Made by a program: the position numbers and the translations under genes. Shown piece by piece: positions 50,192 through 62,832 of a stretch of 64,000 nucleotides of DNA. This DNA is from Sitta carolinensis. Taxonomy: Eukaryota; Chordata; Aves; Passeriformes; Sittidae. Under the pieces are notes generated by a model. It was not told the origin of the DNA and did not search any database. It was given only the letters and a program-made list of their open reading frames with translations. The DNA lies in the NCBI GenBank assembly GCA_032173965.1, contig CM063284.1:117588410-117652409 (forward strand), in the 5' to 3' direction. Positions within the stretch are counted from its first letter, which is position 1; each line of letters begins with the position of its first letter.

Positions 50192-53100
50192 TGGTACACT
50201 TCTAGGAGGCGTTCACAGTGTTTATGCTCCAGTAATCTGTTCCCAGGAAGAGATCCATCATCTCAGTACTCTGAGGCATCTGAGCTCCAAGCTCTGGGAG
50301 GGATTTGGGACCGCTGTCTTGGAAATTGATCGATATAGTGCCTAAGATGTCTGAATAGTGACTGCTCTGGTTTCTAAAGAAAATTCTCTGGCCCCTGTGA
50401 ATATTAAGAATAGATGAAAATCAGATCATAAATCCAAGGACATGTGCAAAGTATGAAATAGCCTTTATACTACTGTCTGTTTTAAGCAAAAAGCATTTTT
50501 TTCTTGCCTCTTTGAATACTCCTCATTGATATTTTCACAACTAGTCTGGCTTCTTCTTGGTTTGTAAATGTAGGTGAAATTAATTTGGATTCTAAGATTT
50601 GTATCTTTTGTATTTACAAAAACCCAAAGCCAGTATTTATTTTCAACATGTCGCTATTGTCCTGTTTTGTAAATAGAAGACTTTTAAATACTAAGGCTGC
50701 TGTATTTTTCTCTTTCAGCTTCTGAAAATCTTTTTTTTTCCACTGGGACAAGTGCATGACTAGATAGTATTTTGATGCCTTTGCATGATAAAATTCTCCT
50801 TAGCTAAGAACAGAAATACACCCTTATCTATTGACGTTGGTTATGAAAGAAATACAACCATCCAGAAAGATAGTGTCTTTTGTTTTTCTAAATTGTTTAG
50901 TTGAAAAAGAGACTTGTGTATCAGTAATCCACTGATATACAAGTAAATGTCCCATCCTGGCATTTCTCTGCCTAGCTATCTTTCTAATTATGGAAATTAC
51001 TGATCCAAAAAACTAAGGTTCAAGACAGAGTTTCTGTGGGTGAAGCACAGCACTTCAGATATCATCAGAGACCCTATTCACCAAATTACTGCAGATAAGA
51101 GACTTTTCTTTGCATAAAGGGCATTTACACTCTTCTCAGAATTGCATTTTTATCCCCAAAGACTGAACAGTATGATTAGGAGTTCAGTATTTGGCATACC
51201 AAAAAGGAGAGACATAGTCTCATTCAAATGTACTTGCTTCTAGAAATTTAGAGTCCTCTCTTTTTTTTTTGGAAATATGCACTCAGGTGAAGAATTAGGT
51301 GAAGAACTAAAGATTTTTCTTTGCCTGTAAACTGTTCAGAAGATGGTGATCTTATCTGGCTCATACTTTTTAATACAGAAGTATTTTTGCTCAAAATGCA
51401 ATTTGTAAATGAGTTCAGCAAAATCCACTGGCCAGATGCCAATGTCTGAATATTGAGTCTTTACCCTATTTTTACAACTGGAAATCAACAAGGTTTCATG
51501 TAATTTGATATACTCTTTTTCATGGAAAGTAAATGTTTTGAAAAGAGAGTTACCTGAACACTGAAAAAGGATGTTAATCTTGCCATATTTTAAGCCATAA
51601 AAATTCACCAAACCCCCTTCAGTTTAATGCCAGTGGGTGAATAAGACAAATTCTAAGTATTTTAAGAAGTTTTTAGAGTACAGAAAGCATTTCTAAGGTG
51701 TTATAAGTAGAAGCTACATGTTTTTAAATAATGAATTCAAAGGGACATAGTCTCACTCCTGTAGTCTCTAGACCAGCCCTCCTATGTAAGGCAAGATGGA
51801 TGTGTATTCAAGTTTACAAAGGGAACTACACACCAATGAATGACAAATATTTGAGACTAAAAGGAAAACTAGTGAAAAAAAAGGGTGATTGCAAGTCTTT
51901 CCCAGTCCCAACAGGTTCTACAGGAAAACTTTTCTATATTCTTTAAGTCTCTGTACTAAGTCTGAGATCCACCAGGGTCTTCCACAGCAGAAGGTCTGTA
52001 CTCCTAAATATTAGTTTTGAGGCTTGAGAACAAAATCAGTGCCACATTTTTTCACCCTGTTCACGGGAATAGGTTTCCAAACAAAAGAAAGATGCTGATA
52101 TATGGTGATGAAGCTTTGGACCACTGTACAGAAGAAGCATAAAAAAACAAGCAAACATCAATGCTAGCAAAATAGGTCCCTTAGGAATTATCTAAAGGTC
52201 ATAGAAAACGAATAAATATTAATGTACTTATCATGCAGAATCTGGGAAATGTGCTGTTATGACTGAAATATTATTCAAAGACAAGTATTGTAATTAAGGT
52301 TTTTCTTTACCCTAGGCAGTGATAAAGAAATGCTGGGTTTATCCTCAGCCTTTAGCCAGCAAGTGTTTTTTTCTCTCCCGCTTAATTCTAATGTGAGTTC
52401 TTAATGCAATAACCCTTTGCGACTGAATGAACAGCTAGTTAATACTTCAAAAGTGTAGCATTCCTGTTGCTAAGCATTTCATTTCCCCCCTCCTTTTCTC
52501 TTCCAGGTGCTTTCCTGGACTACAGTGCTTGCTAGTTTGTGTAACCCCGTGATGTCAGAAGGCTTAAGAGCCCTAGAGCTAATACAAAATGTATGAGCAC
52601 ACCATATCTTGAAATTCCTGCTGTCGGAAGTGCCAGCTTGGAGGGGAGACAGGAAGCCTGAAGGGGAGAGGCAAAGAGAAGTCCCAAAGGAGAAAGAAAT
52701 GGGGAGAGGCAGGGAAAGAAAAAAGAAAGACAAGACAGCTGAGAGCATAAAGAGCACAGGGGATAGGGAAGACTGAAGATGACTGGAGCTAAGGGCTCAG
52801 TTCAGCACAGAGGTGCTGGCTGCAGGGAGGCAAATCTCGCTGAGTGGTTCTGACAGCATTCAGGGGGGCACTCGCAGCCAGGCATGGATATTAAGCAGAT
52901 GTCCATGCTTCTTCCAGGACATACACTTCTTTCAGAGGAGGAAGTCTGAGCCCACCAGGGGATGATGTGGAACAACTGTGGGCATCACAACTTTTTGCTG
53001 TAGGGCCAGGATAGCAAGAAATGGCACCCAAAATGCAGTCCCCCTCCCCACACCCAGCCCATGCTCAGAGATGGAAGTCACATGTGTAACAGGGGCTCCA

Positions 53101-53423
53101 GGGCACACACAAGACATGAGCCTTCTGACACAAAAGCATTGGCAGCATGGTGGTATCAAACTGTCCCATTTTGAATGACAATGAGGAAAAAACAGCACTC
53201 CTGGCTCTTTGCTTTAAGTCTGGGCAAAATGATGTGGCACACACTTGGGGCTTGCAAGCCTCCAGCACAAATTGTCACCCTCTCAGCCACAGGGTGAGAA
53301 CCTGGAAGGCTCTAGTGCTACCTTCTGTAGTTTCTGTTGTTTTCTTCAATGCTAGTTTTTCCTGTCTTCTTATAGTGAGGCAATTAATACAGGCTATGTG
53401 TATGATGTGAGCTATGGGAAAGT
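50192..53423. other. No gene recognised
   Basis: AT-rich DNA up to about 52.4 kb, then a more GC-rich, partly purine-rich stretch (about 52620-52760 is dominated by A and G on the plus strand). No exon, RNA gene or named repeat was supported. Confidence 0.5.
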
Positions 53424-53720
53424 TCATAGACTAACAGAGTGTTCTGGGTTGGAAAAGACCTCAAAGTTCATCTAGTTCCAACTTCCCAGCTCTGGTCAGG
53501 GACACCTTTCACTAGACCAGGTTGAACAGAGCCCCATCTAACCTGACCTTGAGCAATGACAGGCATGGAGCATTCACAATTTCTCTGGACAACTTGTTCC
53601 ATTGCCTTACCACCCTTACAATAAATTTTTTTTTTCCTAATGTTTAATCTAAACCTTCCGTCTTTTAGTTTGAAGCCATACCCTCTTGTTCTGTCACTAC
53701 ATGCTCTTGCAAGTATGTTG
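53424..53720 (-). mobile_element. CR1 LINE 3' fragment, minus strand
   Basis: On the plus strand the left end reads CATAGACTAACAGAGTGTTC, then GGGTTGGAAAAGACCTCAAA. This is the reverse complement of the CR1 3' terminus, with a degenerate terminal repeat. It continues through CTGGTCAGGGACACCTTTCA and CACTAGACCAGGTTG, then the stretch before the 3' end with TTTAATCTAAACCTTCCG and GTTCTGTCACTACATGCTC. Similarity fades near 53720, where the copy is 5'-truncated. The wording is close to the CR1 subfamily also seen at 31.5 and 60.1 kb. A T run interrupts it near 53627-53636. Confidence 0.93.
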
Positions 53721-56350
53721 TGTTGGGGGATAGTGACTGTCAGGAAGGTGCAGAGGGAGCTTCTAATCTATGCTGTCTTTGCAGATTTGCAGCATTCCAC
53801 TTACTGAAACTGAAATAAAGCTCAAAACTGTTATAGTGTGCTGTTATAGTCCAAACTTCCAGTGACCAACTACAGCTGAAATGCACACATAGATGAAAAC
53901 ACTTTCTACACATATGTGTTTGGGCAAGAACTACTTCTGTGAGGGATGTGGCTCTCTTTTAACCTCATTATTGGCAAAACTTGAGGATCACTTATATAAA
54001 ACAGAGAGGAAAAAGTGAGACAAAAAGTAAAATCTGTTAAATTGCTGATGCTCTTTTGGGGGGGCTGACATTTTACAGGAGGATACCCAAAGTCCATGTT
54101 TAGCTGTTGCCATTAGGTCCTAGAAAACTGATTTATTCCATTAGCACCTTCTTTCTTTTTTCCTTCACCCACTCTCTTGCCTGCTTTCTCCTCTGTTAGT
54201 TGAACATGCTTCTCAAGGATGGACTCAGGCCATAGTATCAGAAACTATTGTATATTCAGGCAAACCTCTTTGGCCTGCTCTGTTTACTCCTAATTTCTGA
54301 GCAAAACCCAGAATATTTCAAAGGGGATGGACCATCCCCAGGTACCCTCTTCTATTCATAATGGGACATCTGCCATTTGCTCCCCCAGAACAATGAGAAA
54401 ACTGGGGCCCACAAGGTAGTAGCAGGACTGTATCACAGGATTGTTACAGAGGAGCCAAGAACTGCAAGGTTTTCCAGGGCTACACAAAGATGTGTGACAC
54501 CCAAACATTAATCAAAGAGATGTCTGTGTGCACAGCGTGATCCTTATTTGGGTTGTGCTGGAGGTGAAGCACACTGGAGGAGGATGCTCTCTATCCAGTC
54601 TCACATGGACTGGGTGATCCCTAGATTTGAAGGTGCCACAAAATCTGAGTAATCTTATAGGTGTTATTACAGAACAATCAAAAAATAAGGCCTCTCTCTT
54701 GTTTCAGTGGCTTGTGAGAAGCTGTGTCATGCCGGGCTTGTGGAGGGGCAGAACTGTAGGGTCTATACAGCATAGTTTGCTTTGGATGGTACCATTCATT
54801 TCTGCTCTTCATTGCAAGAGGCCAGAAGGAGCCATTTGCTTTTACAGCAGGAATGATGTGATACATGTAAACAGAAAACTCTTTTCCTTTGCCAGAGAAC
54901 ATGGATGAAATCCAAACTCTAAAAATGATGAACACACTTTTTCATTCAAGTCTTTCTTGTCCCAGATTTGCTCAGCTGCTGTCTTTGGGATATATGATGC
55001 ATGTCCTGCTACTCCTGAGCATCTGCTATGGGGGACTACAGAGACAGAGAAATGGATTTAAGGGACCTCTAGCTTGAGCCAGTATGTTCTTATGAGGCAG
55101 CTCCTGATTACACTGTGGGTATTCCAGCATTTCTGCTGCCTGTGCAGCAAAATGAGGGCTCAATTAGAGCATGAGTATATTCTGCTTGGTTGCCAAGACT
55201 GGTGTAAGTGCAAAGAGCACTGAGGGCACAACAGCATTGGCTCTACAAAATGCAAATCAGCACCTGTTGTTGCTGAGGTCCCTCTTTATCTCCTCTGGCT
55301 TTCAACAAAGCTACTGCTCATGCCATTGTGTGCCCATTGCTACCAGTCCTTGTATGCTGTGTAACAGATGCATGTCTGCATTTTCATACAGATGTGCACC
55401 CTTTTCGCAAGATCTGTGCGTTCCTCTCTCTTGCTGGCCTCCTGGTATATGCATTTCTCAGGATCAGCCATCTCTGGCTCCCCCAGGCTACATCTGTACT
55501 AATAAAGCAGACAGACACACAGCTTGGCCATGTGTGTGTCCATATGGTCAAGTCACTGGCATATCCTGCTGCTATTTTGGTTGGGTTCTCCCACCAGTAA
55601 TGCTGGACACAGCTGGGAGGTAGCATGGGACAGAGATGGTTCTGAAGCTATGTTGGAGTGTAAGAAAATATACAGTTAATTTTTTTGCCTGGCTACTAAG
55701 GGAAAGAGAAAAATGCCCCAGCCCTTTTTACCTTATCAGCAAGAACATAGTCTGGGCCTGGATCTGAACAAATAGTCAAATTCATGGGGAAAAAAAGGTA
55801 ACCTGGATTCTCTGAATTTTAGAACCTATTACCCTGTAATGGTACATGCATATTTCTTGCTCTCTAACCTTGCATTATAGAAGACACCATTGAACAGTCC
55901 AGAAACTGGCATAAAGTTGTTCTGATAACTAGTACGTTTTCAAAACACTGAGAGAGAGAGTGAGGGGGCATGTGGGTTGAGAAGCAACTTCGTGGAGTCT
56001 AGAAACTGCCACTTAATTCAATCTCATAATCTGCAGACAAAACCTAGGGTGTACATCTAATCACATGGTCCTAGCCATCCCAAGCCACTAAATTCTTCCA
56101 AAAAGACTACAGAATATCAGGTCCTTTGGTACAGAAGAACCTTAAAAATCCCGATGTACCATAGAAAGGGAGAACCTGGATGGGATAGTGCCCAGATGAT
56201 CTGCAGAACAGTAGCTCAGTGCAAAGAAGCAGAGGATGGGAAACTGACAGGTTACAGAGAGTGGGAATTTAACAATGTGAAAGATTTTCTGTTTGCATGG
56301 TTGAAGTTACCTAGTCCGATAGTTATTAAAGCTGCCAGTCTGGATTTTTC
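53721..56350. other. No gene recognised; longest frame is 150 codons
   Basis: The frame at 55171-55623 is the longest in the window. It is Cys-rich (about 20 of 150 residues) and overlaps another open frame of 90 codons. The stretch has fewer stops because its GC content is higher. No splice-site pair, domain or family was recognised, so it is not called as a gene. Confidence 0.45.
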
Positions 56351-56378
56351 TTTTTTTTTTTTTTTTTTTTTTTTTTTT
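56351..56378. repeat. Poly-T tract (28 bases)
   Basis: Uninterrupted run of T with no recognisable retroposed body beside it. Confidence 0.97.
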
Positions 56379-58375
56379 CGTTCAGCAATTTAATTTGGTG
56401 CAAGGGTGAACTTTGGGTGTGAAACTGTACATGCCTCCCTGCAGCCAAGTTTTGCAGTCCCAACCTGTCCTGCCTAGTTTGGATACATTCACATGCTTCT
56501 GATTTCTGGGTCTTCAGCAGCTCCTCTCTCCAGGAGCAAGAGTGGTACTTCTCAATACTGTGTACTATGTTTCAAAAGCAACAGTGGAGATAAAGACAGA
56601 GGTAATTCAGATTTCAAGAAGCTTCCAATCAACAGCAGTGCAGCATGCATGTAATGGCATCCCCAGCGGCACAGCAGTTGGATGCTGCTGGAAACAGCAC
56701 AAACAGGACAGCTTCAGCTACAGTGGAACTGATCCTGCAAACATACTGCTAGCAGAACTGCTGAGTCACAGACCAGCTGCACCTTAATAGCTCAAAAATC
56801 TGGATGCAGAGCTGATGATTACAGTCTGAAGCTGAATATAGGACTGCCAGCTCAGGTAGAAAAGCAAGCAAAAGAACAATGGAAAGCCTGAGGAGTGAAA
56901 CCATGTGGCTTCACCTCATTCAGCCCACTGTGATTTCAGGTGTAACATGAGCCATACTGGTCTGGTAAAACAGAGCCATAAACTCCTTAACAGAGAAAAA
57001 AGGCGAAACACTGTTTTTCTATGTCATATGCATTGCCATACAGCAAAGACTGACTCCAAACAGCAAAAGAGATGAAAGTTAATGAGATGCTGCTAGTTTA
57101 GCAGCACCTTATATATCTGTTAGGCTAACACCCTATAGGACAGTTATGTCATGAGCAACTTCTTTCCTCTGTGTCCTTACCTTGCTGGTAGTGAGGTGAA
57201 ATTGCCTTTGCAGCTTGGTTGCTGAATTGTACCTGTTGTAACCAAGGTCAAGATATTTCTCCCAAACATCCTCAGTATTGATTCTTCATTTTGTTTTGTT
57301 TTGAAAACATATCACAACAATATAATGAAAACCAGGAGGGTGTCAGGCAAAGCTGTTTGAAGCATGCAGTACTGCTGCTTTAAGAGACAGCTATGGAGTG
57401 CAGAGAATGAGCAATGTGTACAAGTCTAGAATGAGTTGGGCTACAAATAAATTATTAAGCTTTACTAGGAGATGGACAGAACATTTTCACCTAGGCTGAA
57501 ATGCGTGTCATGACATACAGCAAGAGGATAAACAGGCCTGGGACACCTTGATGAAAATTGATAGTGACTTACACATCCTTATTCAAAACCAGTCATATCC
57601 CCATTAAGGCATCCTCAGGCAGCAATTTTCAGAATAATCCTACATAACACTTTCCAAGCCTTCCTAATCATTAGTTTGTGTTGATTGGAAAAAGGCTTTA
57701 TTGTGCTGAGTCAGAGATTCCATGTTTGTCTGCTGAATAATAAGAAGTGTTCAAGTTTGTCTTTTCATAGTCACATGGCCGTGTAGCCTATGAAATGGGG
57801 AGATTTTCTTGTGGAAGATCCCTGGTCTAGAAAATCCTGTAAATTTTAGCTGGCTGGTTTGGTAAGCTTAAGTATATTTTTTTGCATGATAATGTGATTT
57901 AATCTCATAGCAAAGTTTTCAAATTCAATAAATCCATAAGGACTATTGGGGGTGTGGGGGTAAGGGGAAGTAGTCTTAGATTACAATGTGAAAAGTTCAT
58001 GCAATTTGTGCCCCAATTCTCCCTCTCACAAAGGACTGACATTATTTTTTTGTTTCCCATTGAGAACAGTAAAGGCAATATCACAGCATCAGGATATATT
58101 TTAATTATTGTTTCAAATAGACATTAGGCAACCAGGAGGAAATGAGACTTTCAGATTCCAGGGATATGGATTATAAATCTATTCTTCTCCTAACCTTGCA
58201 GCATTTGTTGTCCTGATCCAAATTTCTTGTCAATCTTTATGATGCCATGAAAAGAGACAGCATGTTTGAAGCACACATAGCAAAAGATCATTTTCTTTAT
58301 AGTTAATGCTCCACCTTGAACCCCCATTTTACAGCACTGCACAGAGAAAGGGGAAGGTGGAATTCACCCTTTTGA
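56379..58375. other. No gene recognised
   Basis: Average-composition to AT-rich DNA. A G-rich stretch lies at about 57946-57970. No exon, RNA gene or named repeat was supported. Confidence 0.5.
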
Positions 58376-59285
58376 AGTTTCAGTGTTGGAAGGGATATTT
58401 AGAGGTCAGCTTCTTCATATCCCTTCAAAGTACAAGGTTCAGCTACACCTAACCTGCCACACCTAAACCTAAATTATCCTCCAAAAATCTGCACTAATTG
58501 AAATCTGACATGTATCTTGTTATCTTGCTCTAATGCTTTCATAAATCATGTGACTATATTGTTCTTCCTTATATATAATTTAAATGTAATTTGTTGAGAA
58601 ACAAGCTTATTTCTTCTGGTCTTCCCTCTCTTGGACTCAGGGGATGACAGACCTCCTTTTTTACAAAAAAAAAACTTTTATGGGATCAGAGATCATTATC
58701 AGCCTTCTTTCTTGCTTTTCCTTTTTATCAAAAGAAATAAGGCTACTTCATTCAGCCTTGCCTCCTTGGCTAATCATTCCTGCTGCTTTCTTCTCTCTCC
58801 CCTTGGTACTTATCTGTCTTTAAATGCAATGCCTAAACTGGATATGGTACTTCAACTAGGCTTCTCCAGTAGCAAATAGAGCAGAATAATTCCATTCCTC
58901 AGTCTTACAGCCAGCAGTGTTCTTAAAACATCCCAGAATGTGATTTGTTCTTTTGAAGCAACCTCATATGCAATTGTGGCACACTGTAAACTTGGAATTA
59001 TTTTTCCAGGCCATTTAAAATCCTCATCCCCAGTTCCAAGGCTTCACTTGTCCTTTACAAATCTCTGGTTTTCTGCTTTCAAACTGCAGATGCTCACCTG
59101 TCTTGGAAATCCTGTGTAGTCTTTCAAATGCTGAACCACTTAATTAACATAGGTGCTCTCCCAGCTCCACTGGCCACATCAGCAGTGAGAGTATTGAACA
59201 GAATGTGGTCAAAAGCAAATATGACTGCTCAAAGTGCCTCCCCAGGTTGACCACAAACTATTATTAACTATAGTTCATCTGAGAC
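58376..59285 (-). mobile_element. Ancient, highly diverged CR1/L3-type LINE, minus strand
   Basis: The left edge has CAGTGTTGGAAGGGATATTTAG, which resembles the reversed CR1 3' end. Further in, the plus strand keeps the expected order of reversed CR1 sequence: TTCATTCAGCCTTGCCTCC near 58749, ACTGGATATGGTACTTCAAC near 58837, AACATCCCAGAATGTGATTTG near 58927, GAGTATTGAACAGAATGTGG near 59188, and CTATTATTAACTATAG near 59259. Similarity is patchy and no ORF2 frame survives, so this copy is much older than the other CR1 copies here. Its wording is closer to the old CR1/L3 lineages shared among reptiles and birds than to young bird CR1s. The inner part (58450-58700) is poorly matched. Confidence 0.7.
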
Positions 59286-59814
59286 TTTTCACTGCATTCA
59301 AGTACTAAAAGGAAAGGGAGCTCCTTTGACAGCAATAAATAAATTATAACTTCAGTTTCAGTATGACTCGGTCAGACTTGTTACAGATGGAAGGAAATTT
59401 CACCCAGGCAGTTGTATCTCAGGTTGCACAAGTACAAGTAATATTTTGACTACATCTGCTGCTTCAGTTCAGCAGAAGAAACATACTAGCTTTAGCCTGG
59501 AGATAAACTGCACTGCTTTTAAAAGACATAAATGCTTTTAGATCTATAAGTGTAGGGAAAACACATGGATAATTTTTTTGTGTCAGTGATCTTGAAAATC
59601 TGGACTTGAAAGTACACTGTGAGGCAGTGGATGTCCAGTGAAGATATATGCAATGTAGTCTATCAGGGAGAGAGACCATGTTTCCTCTTTCTTGAGAGGT
59701 ACTTTCAGAAGATTTTGTGAGACTTTGACTCTCAGTTCAAGACACAATGAAATTCATTAGTTTCTTGCAAATGACAGTGTTGGTCACTGTTGGTGAACCC
59801 TTAACTGAGAAGAA

Positions 59815-60238
59815 AGCACAAACCAGCTGCAAACAGATTGAGAACCTGAGGGTAAAAATCAAGGACAGAACCAACAAAAGGTACCTTGTCAGTTGAGGTC
59901 TGCTACAGGTACTTGACTAGGGGAGCCTGTCAACAAGGTCTTCTTACTTCAGACAAAGGAGAGCATCCTGCTCCCAAGCTTTCAACCCGAAGGAACATTT
60001 TAATCACCCAGATGTCTGCTGGGGAAGCAACACAAATGTCTGTAAGCAATCCAGGCACTGGAACAGGTTGCCCAGAGAAACTGTGGATTTCCTATCCCTG
60101 GAAGTGTTCAAGGCCAGTCTGGGTGGGGCTTTGACTAATCTGGTGTAGTGGAAAGGGTCCCTGCCCATGGCAGAGGGTTGGAACCAGATGAGATTTAAGG
60201 TCTCTTCCAACCCAAACCATTCTGTGATTCTATGATAA
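59815..60238 (+). mobile_element. CR1 LINE with internal deletion: endonuclease region joined to 3' end
   Basis: The left half (about 59837-60053) matches the CR1 ORF2 endonuclease region. It contains AACCTGAGGGTAAAAATCAA, then GTCTGCTACAGG near 59897, and a frame at about 60002-60055 that reads NHPDVCWGSNTNVCKQSR, corresponding to the conserved (D)FNHPD(I/V)CW block of AP-endonuclease domains. At about 60053 the sequence switches directly to the CR1 3' region (CACTGGAACAGGTTGCCCAG). It continues with GGCTTTGACTAATCTGGTG and CCAACCCAAACCATTCTGTG, and ends in GATTCTATGAT near 60225-60235. The reverse transcriptase section between the two is missing. The copy is therefore inactive. Confidence 0.85.
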
Positions 60239-61973
60239 TATATTACTACATATATTGCCCCATTCCTGATGCAATATTGGAACTATAGGTTGAAGACAAC
60301 CTTTGTTAACGTTGAGAAATTACTACTGGGTGTTTAAGGGTATGGGGCAGAGTTAGGACAGCTCAAAAGGTGTTACTTCCTTGGCAAGTTCTCCCTTGGT
60401 TCAGCAAGACCAGCCCTTCCTCACCCTGTCTTTTCCTAGAAATCCCTTCAAAGACTTATTTAAAAACTGTGAAAATGGAGGAGTAAGTAGTATTATTGAG
60501 TCTTATTCTAGTGAATATTTTGATTTACTCTGGAAGGGACCCTGGAAATGCAACTCTAAGACAGTGTATGCTTACAGAGAGGTAGTCTTTAAACAATAGA
60601 TTAAATCATTGCCTTGTGTAATCTTTTCTTAGTATTGCCACTGCTCAAATCTGTAGACATTTCTGCCAACACCCTCCCTCCTGAACCATACTGTGCATGA
60701 AAGCAATACAGAGACTCTGGCTGGTCAGTCACCACTGTGGCCATCATCAGTGAGTCTGTGGTTACCTTGGCTCCTACCGCACATTATAAAAGCACTCAGA
60801 GACTCACGGAAAACAGAAACTGCTGCCCAGATTTTTAAATGTCCTCTCTTTAATCAATTCTTGGTTTTGAGTGTTTATTTTCAGGGAGCGGCTGATGCCC
60901 TCGTTTACCATTCGGTCCAAATGGCATTGATGCTTTCCAGTACATTACAAATTCAGGATGAAAGTCCTTACTTAATCTGAGTACATAAAATCAGTGACTA
61001 CTTCTGACCCTGGTACAAATAAGAAGTTGCATTATTATGAGCTGTTATGCTTGCAGTTAAAGGCAAGGGGAGCAATTTATTAACATAAAACCAGCACCTC
61101 TTCAATGGTACTTGTAGGAGCTGAAGTACTGTCCTTCTCTAGAGCAGAGGTTAGACTGGTATCCATGCTGCAATTGCCAAAGATGCAGGGGAAGTTCTAG
61201 CAAAGGCTTTCTCACTCTAAAAAGAGGACTCATTCGTAGTTCAGGTAACCACATCAATTAATAGATGCCCCAGGCTGAACAATGCTCTCTAATATCAGGT
61301 ACAGGAAAAGGAACAGTCCAAATAAAATGCATATTTTTTTTTGCATATATATTATGTAAGCCAAATGTTATTTCTCAATATTGCCTATTAAAAATGGTGT
61401 GCCCAGCTGTTTAAAAAAAAAAAGCTGCACTGAGAAAGAGCCTCTCATCAAGAATGAAACACAACAAAAGGTAGATTGGGGAAGCTCAGAGTTGTCCATG
61501 ACAAAGTGTAGAGGAATGGAGTGGCTTGCTTCCTTGGGGCTGGCAGATCTGGAATTCCCTTCGTCATAAGCACTGTTTCACTTAACCTCAATGAGTCATG
61601 CTGGTGAATCCTGAGGTTAATTATTAGATAATTCTAATACACATCAAAGGCTTTTGGAGGCTCCTGAGTCTTCACAGTTTAATATGTTCATTTATCAAGT
61701 GCAAGTAGGAGAAATGAAAAGTAATTAAACGACTTTTTTTTGACTTAAAATTATCTATTATTTTCCTACTCCACTCATTGGACCATCTCTGTGATGCTGC
61801 AGAAACTGCAAAGTAGTACTAAAAGGAATAACTGGGTTGCAATAGTTTAGCTTTTAAATTATGGTTGGCATTCGACTTAATTATTTGAAATCTGATAGCA
61901 TCAAAGTTTATTTGGCTATTCCTCAGGCCAGAGAAAGCATGAACATAGGTCAGTGGTTATATTTCCAACCAGT
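60239..61973. other. No gene recognised
   Basis: No supported exon or RNA gene. The stretch at about 61730-61910 has no simple repeats and an AT-rich balanced composition, so it could be conserved non-coding DNA, but this cannot be judged without alignment. Confidence 0.45.
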
Positions 61974-62263
61974 TTTAGAATCACAGAATGGGCAAAGTCT
62001 AAAGGGACTGCAGTAGGTCATCTGTTCCAACCTCCCTGCTTGAGCAGGGTCATCCCAGAGCACATGGCACAGGATTGCATCCATATGGTTCTTGAGTATG
62101 GCCAGTGAGGGAGACTCCACTGCCTTTCTGGGCAACCTGTGCCAGTGCACAGTCATCAGGACAGTAAAGAAGTTCTTCTTCATGCTCAGGTAGAATTTTC
62201 TGTGCATCAGTTTCTGCCCATTTTTTCTTGTCCTACTCCTTGGCACCACCAAGAAGGGCCTGG
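61974..62263 (-). mobile_element. CR1 LINE 3' fragment with ORF2 C-terminal remnant, minus strand
   Basis: The plus-strand left end reads TTAGAATCACAGAATGGGC, the reverse of a CR1 terminal repeat (NATTCTGTGATTCTA). It is followed by GTTCCAACCTCCCTGCTTGAG. Read on the minus strand, the frame from 62252 down to about 62030 encodes the ORF2 C-terminus: VVPRSRTRKNGQKLMHRKFY, then KKNFFTVLMTVHWHRLPRK, VESPSLAILKNHMDAILCHV. The frame is unbroken there, so this is a relatively young copy of the same general type as the one at 2.5 kb. It is truncated at its 5' end near 62263. Confidence 0.94.
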
Positions 62264-62736
62264 AAGTTGTACTATATTTCCAAGAGGTCAGCTATTTTCA
62301 CCTTTATTTAGACAAAAAATATTTTTTTTTGCTTTCCAATCCAATACAGATTGGATTTCACAGGTACAGACCTCTTCTCTGAGCATCAGGATGCCTTGTT
62401 AACCAAATGCATTCCTGTGTGCATGTGGTCCAAAAAATAGCATAGATTACCTGATCAGTGGCAAGAACCAAAGAGGAGGATATTTTCCTGATTTTTGTCT
62501 TATCAGAGTGACACAAAGCTCTGCAGAGCAGCAGGCTCTGATAAAAGGAGATCTAACGGCTACAATTTGGAACCCATAGTTCCACAGAAAAATTGGGTCC
62601 AGTTGGAATTTTGCTGAAATAATAGCATAGAAAAAGAGAATCACAGTATTGCATAGCATAGGCCTCTCTGAAAAGAGTCTGGGAATTGCAGTGGTTTGGA
62701 ATCCTTCTGCCATCCATAAAAGACTACTGAATCCTC
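62264..62736. other. No gene recognised
   Basis: Short unique-looking interval between the CR1 copy and the T-rich tract. Nothing was supported here. Confidence 0.5.
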
Positions 62737-62832
62737 TTTTTTGGTGGGGTTTTTTTTTGGTTTTTTTTTTTTTTTTTTTTTTTGTTGTTGTTTGTTTTGT
62801 TTGGTTTTGGTTTTTTTTTTTGTTTTTGTTTA
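62737..62832. repeat. T-rich low-complexity tract with G interruptions
   Basis: Long runs of T, the longest about 24 bases, separated by G, GG or GTTGTT words. The Phe/Val/Trp-rich frame across it is an artefact. Confidence 0.96.

Noticed and set aside
55171..55623. Longest open frame in the window (150 codons, Cys-rich)
   Set aside because: It overlaps another open frame, sits in a GC-richer patch with few stops, has no recognisable domain or splice-site pair, and its cysteines follow no spacing pattern I know.
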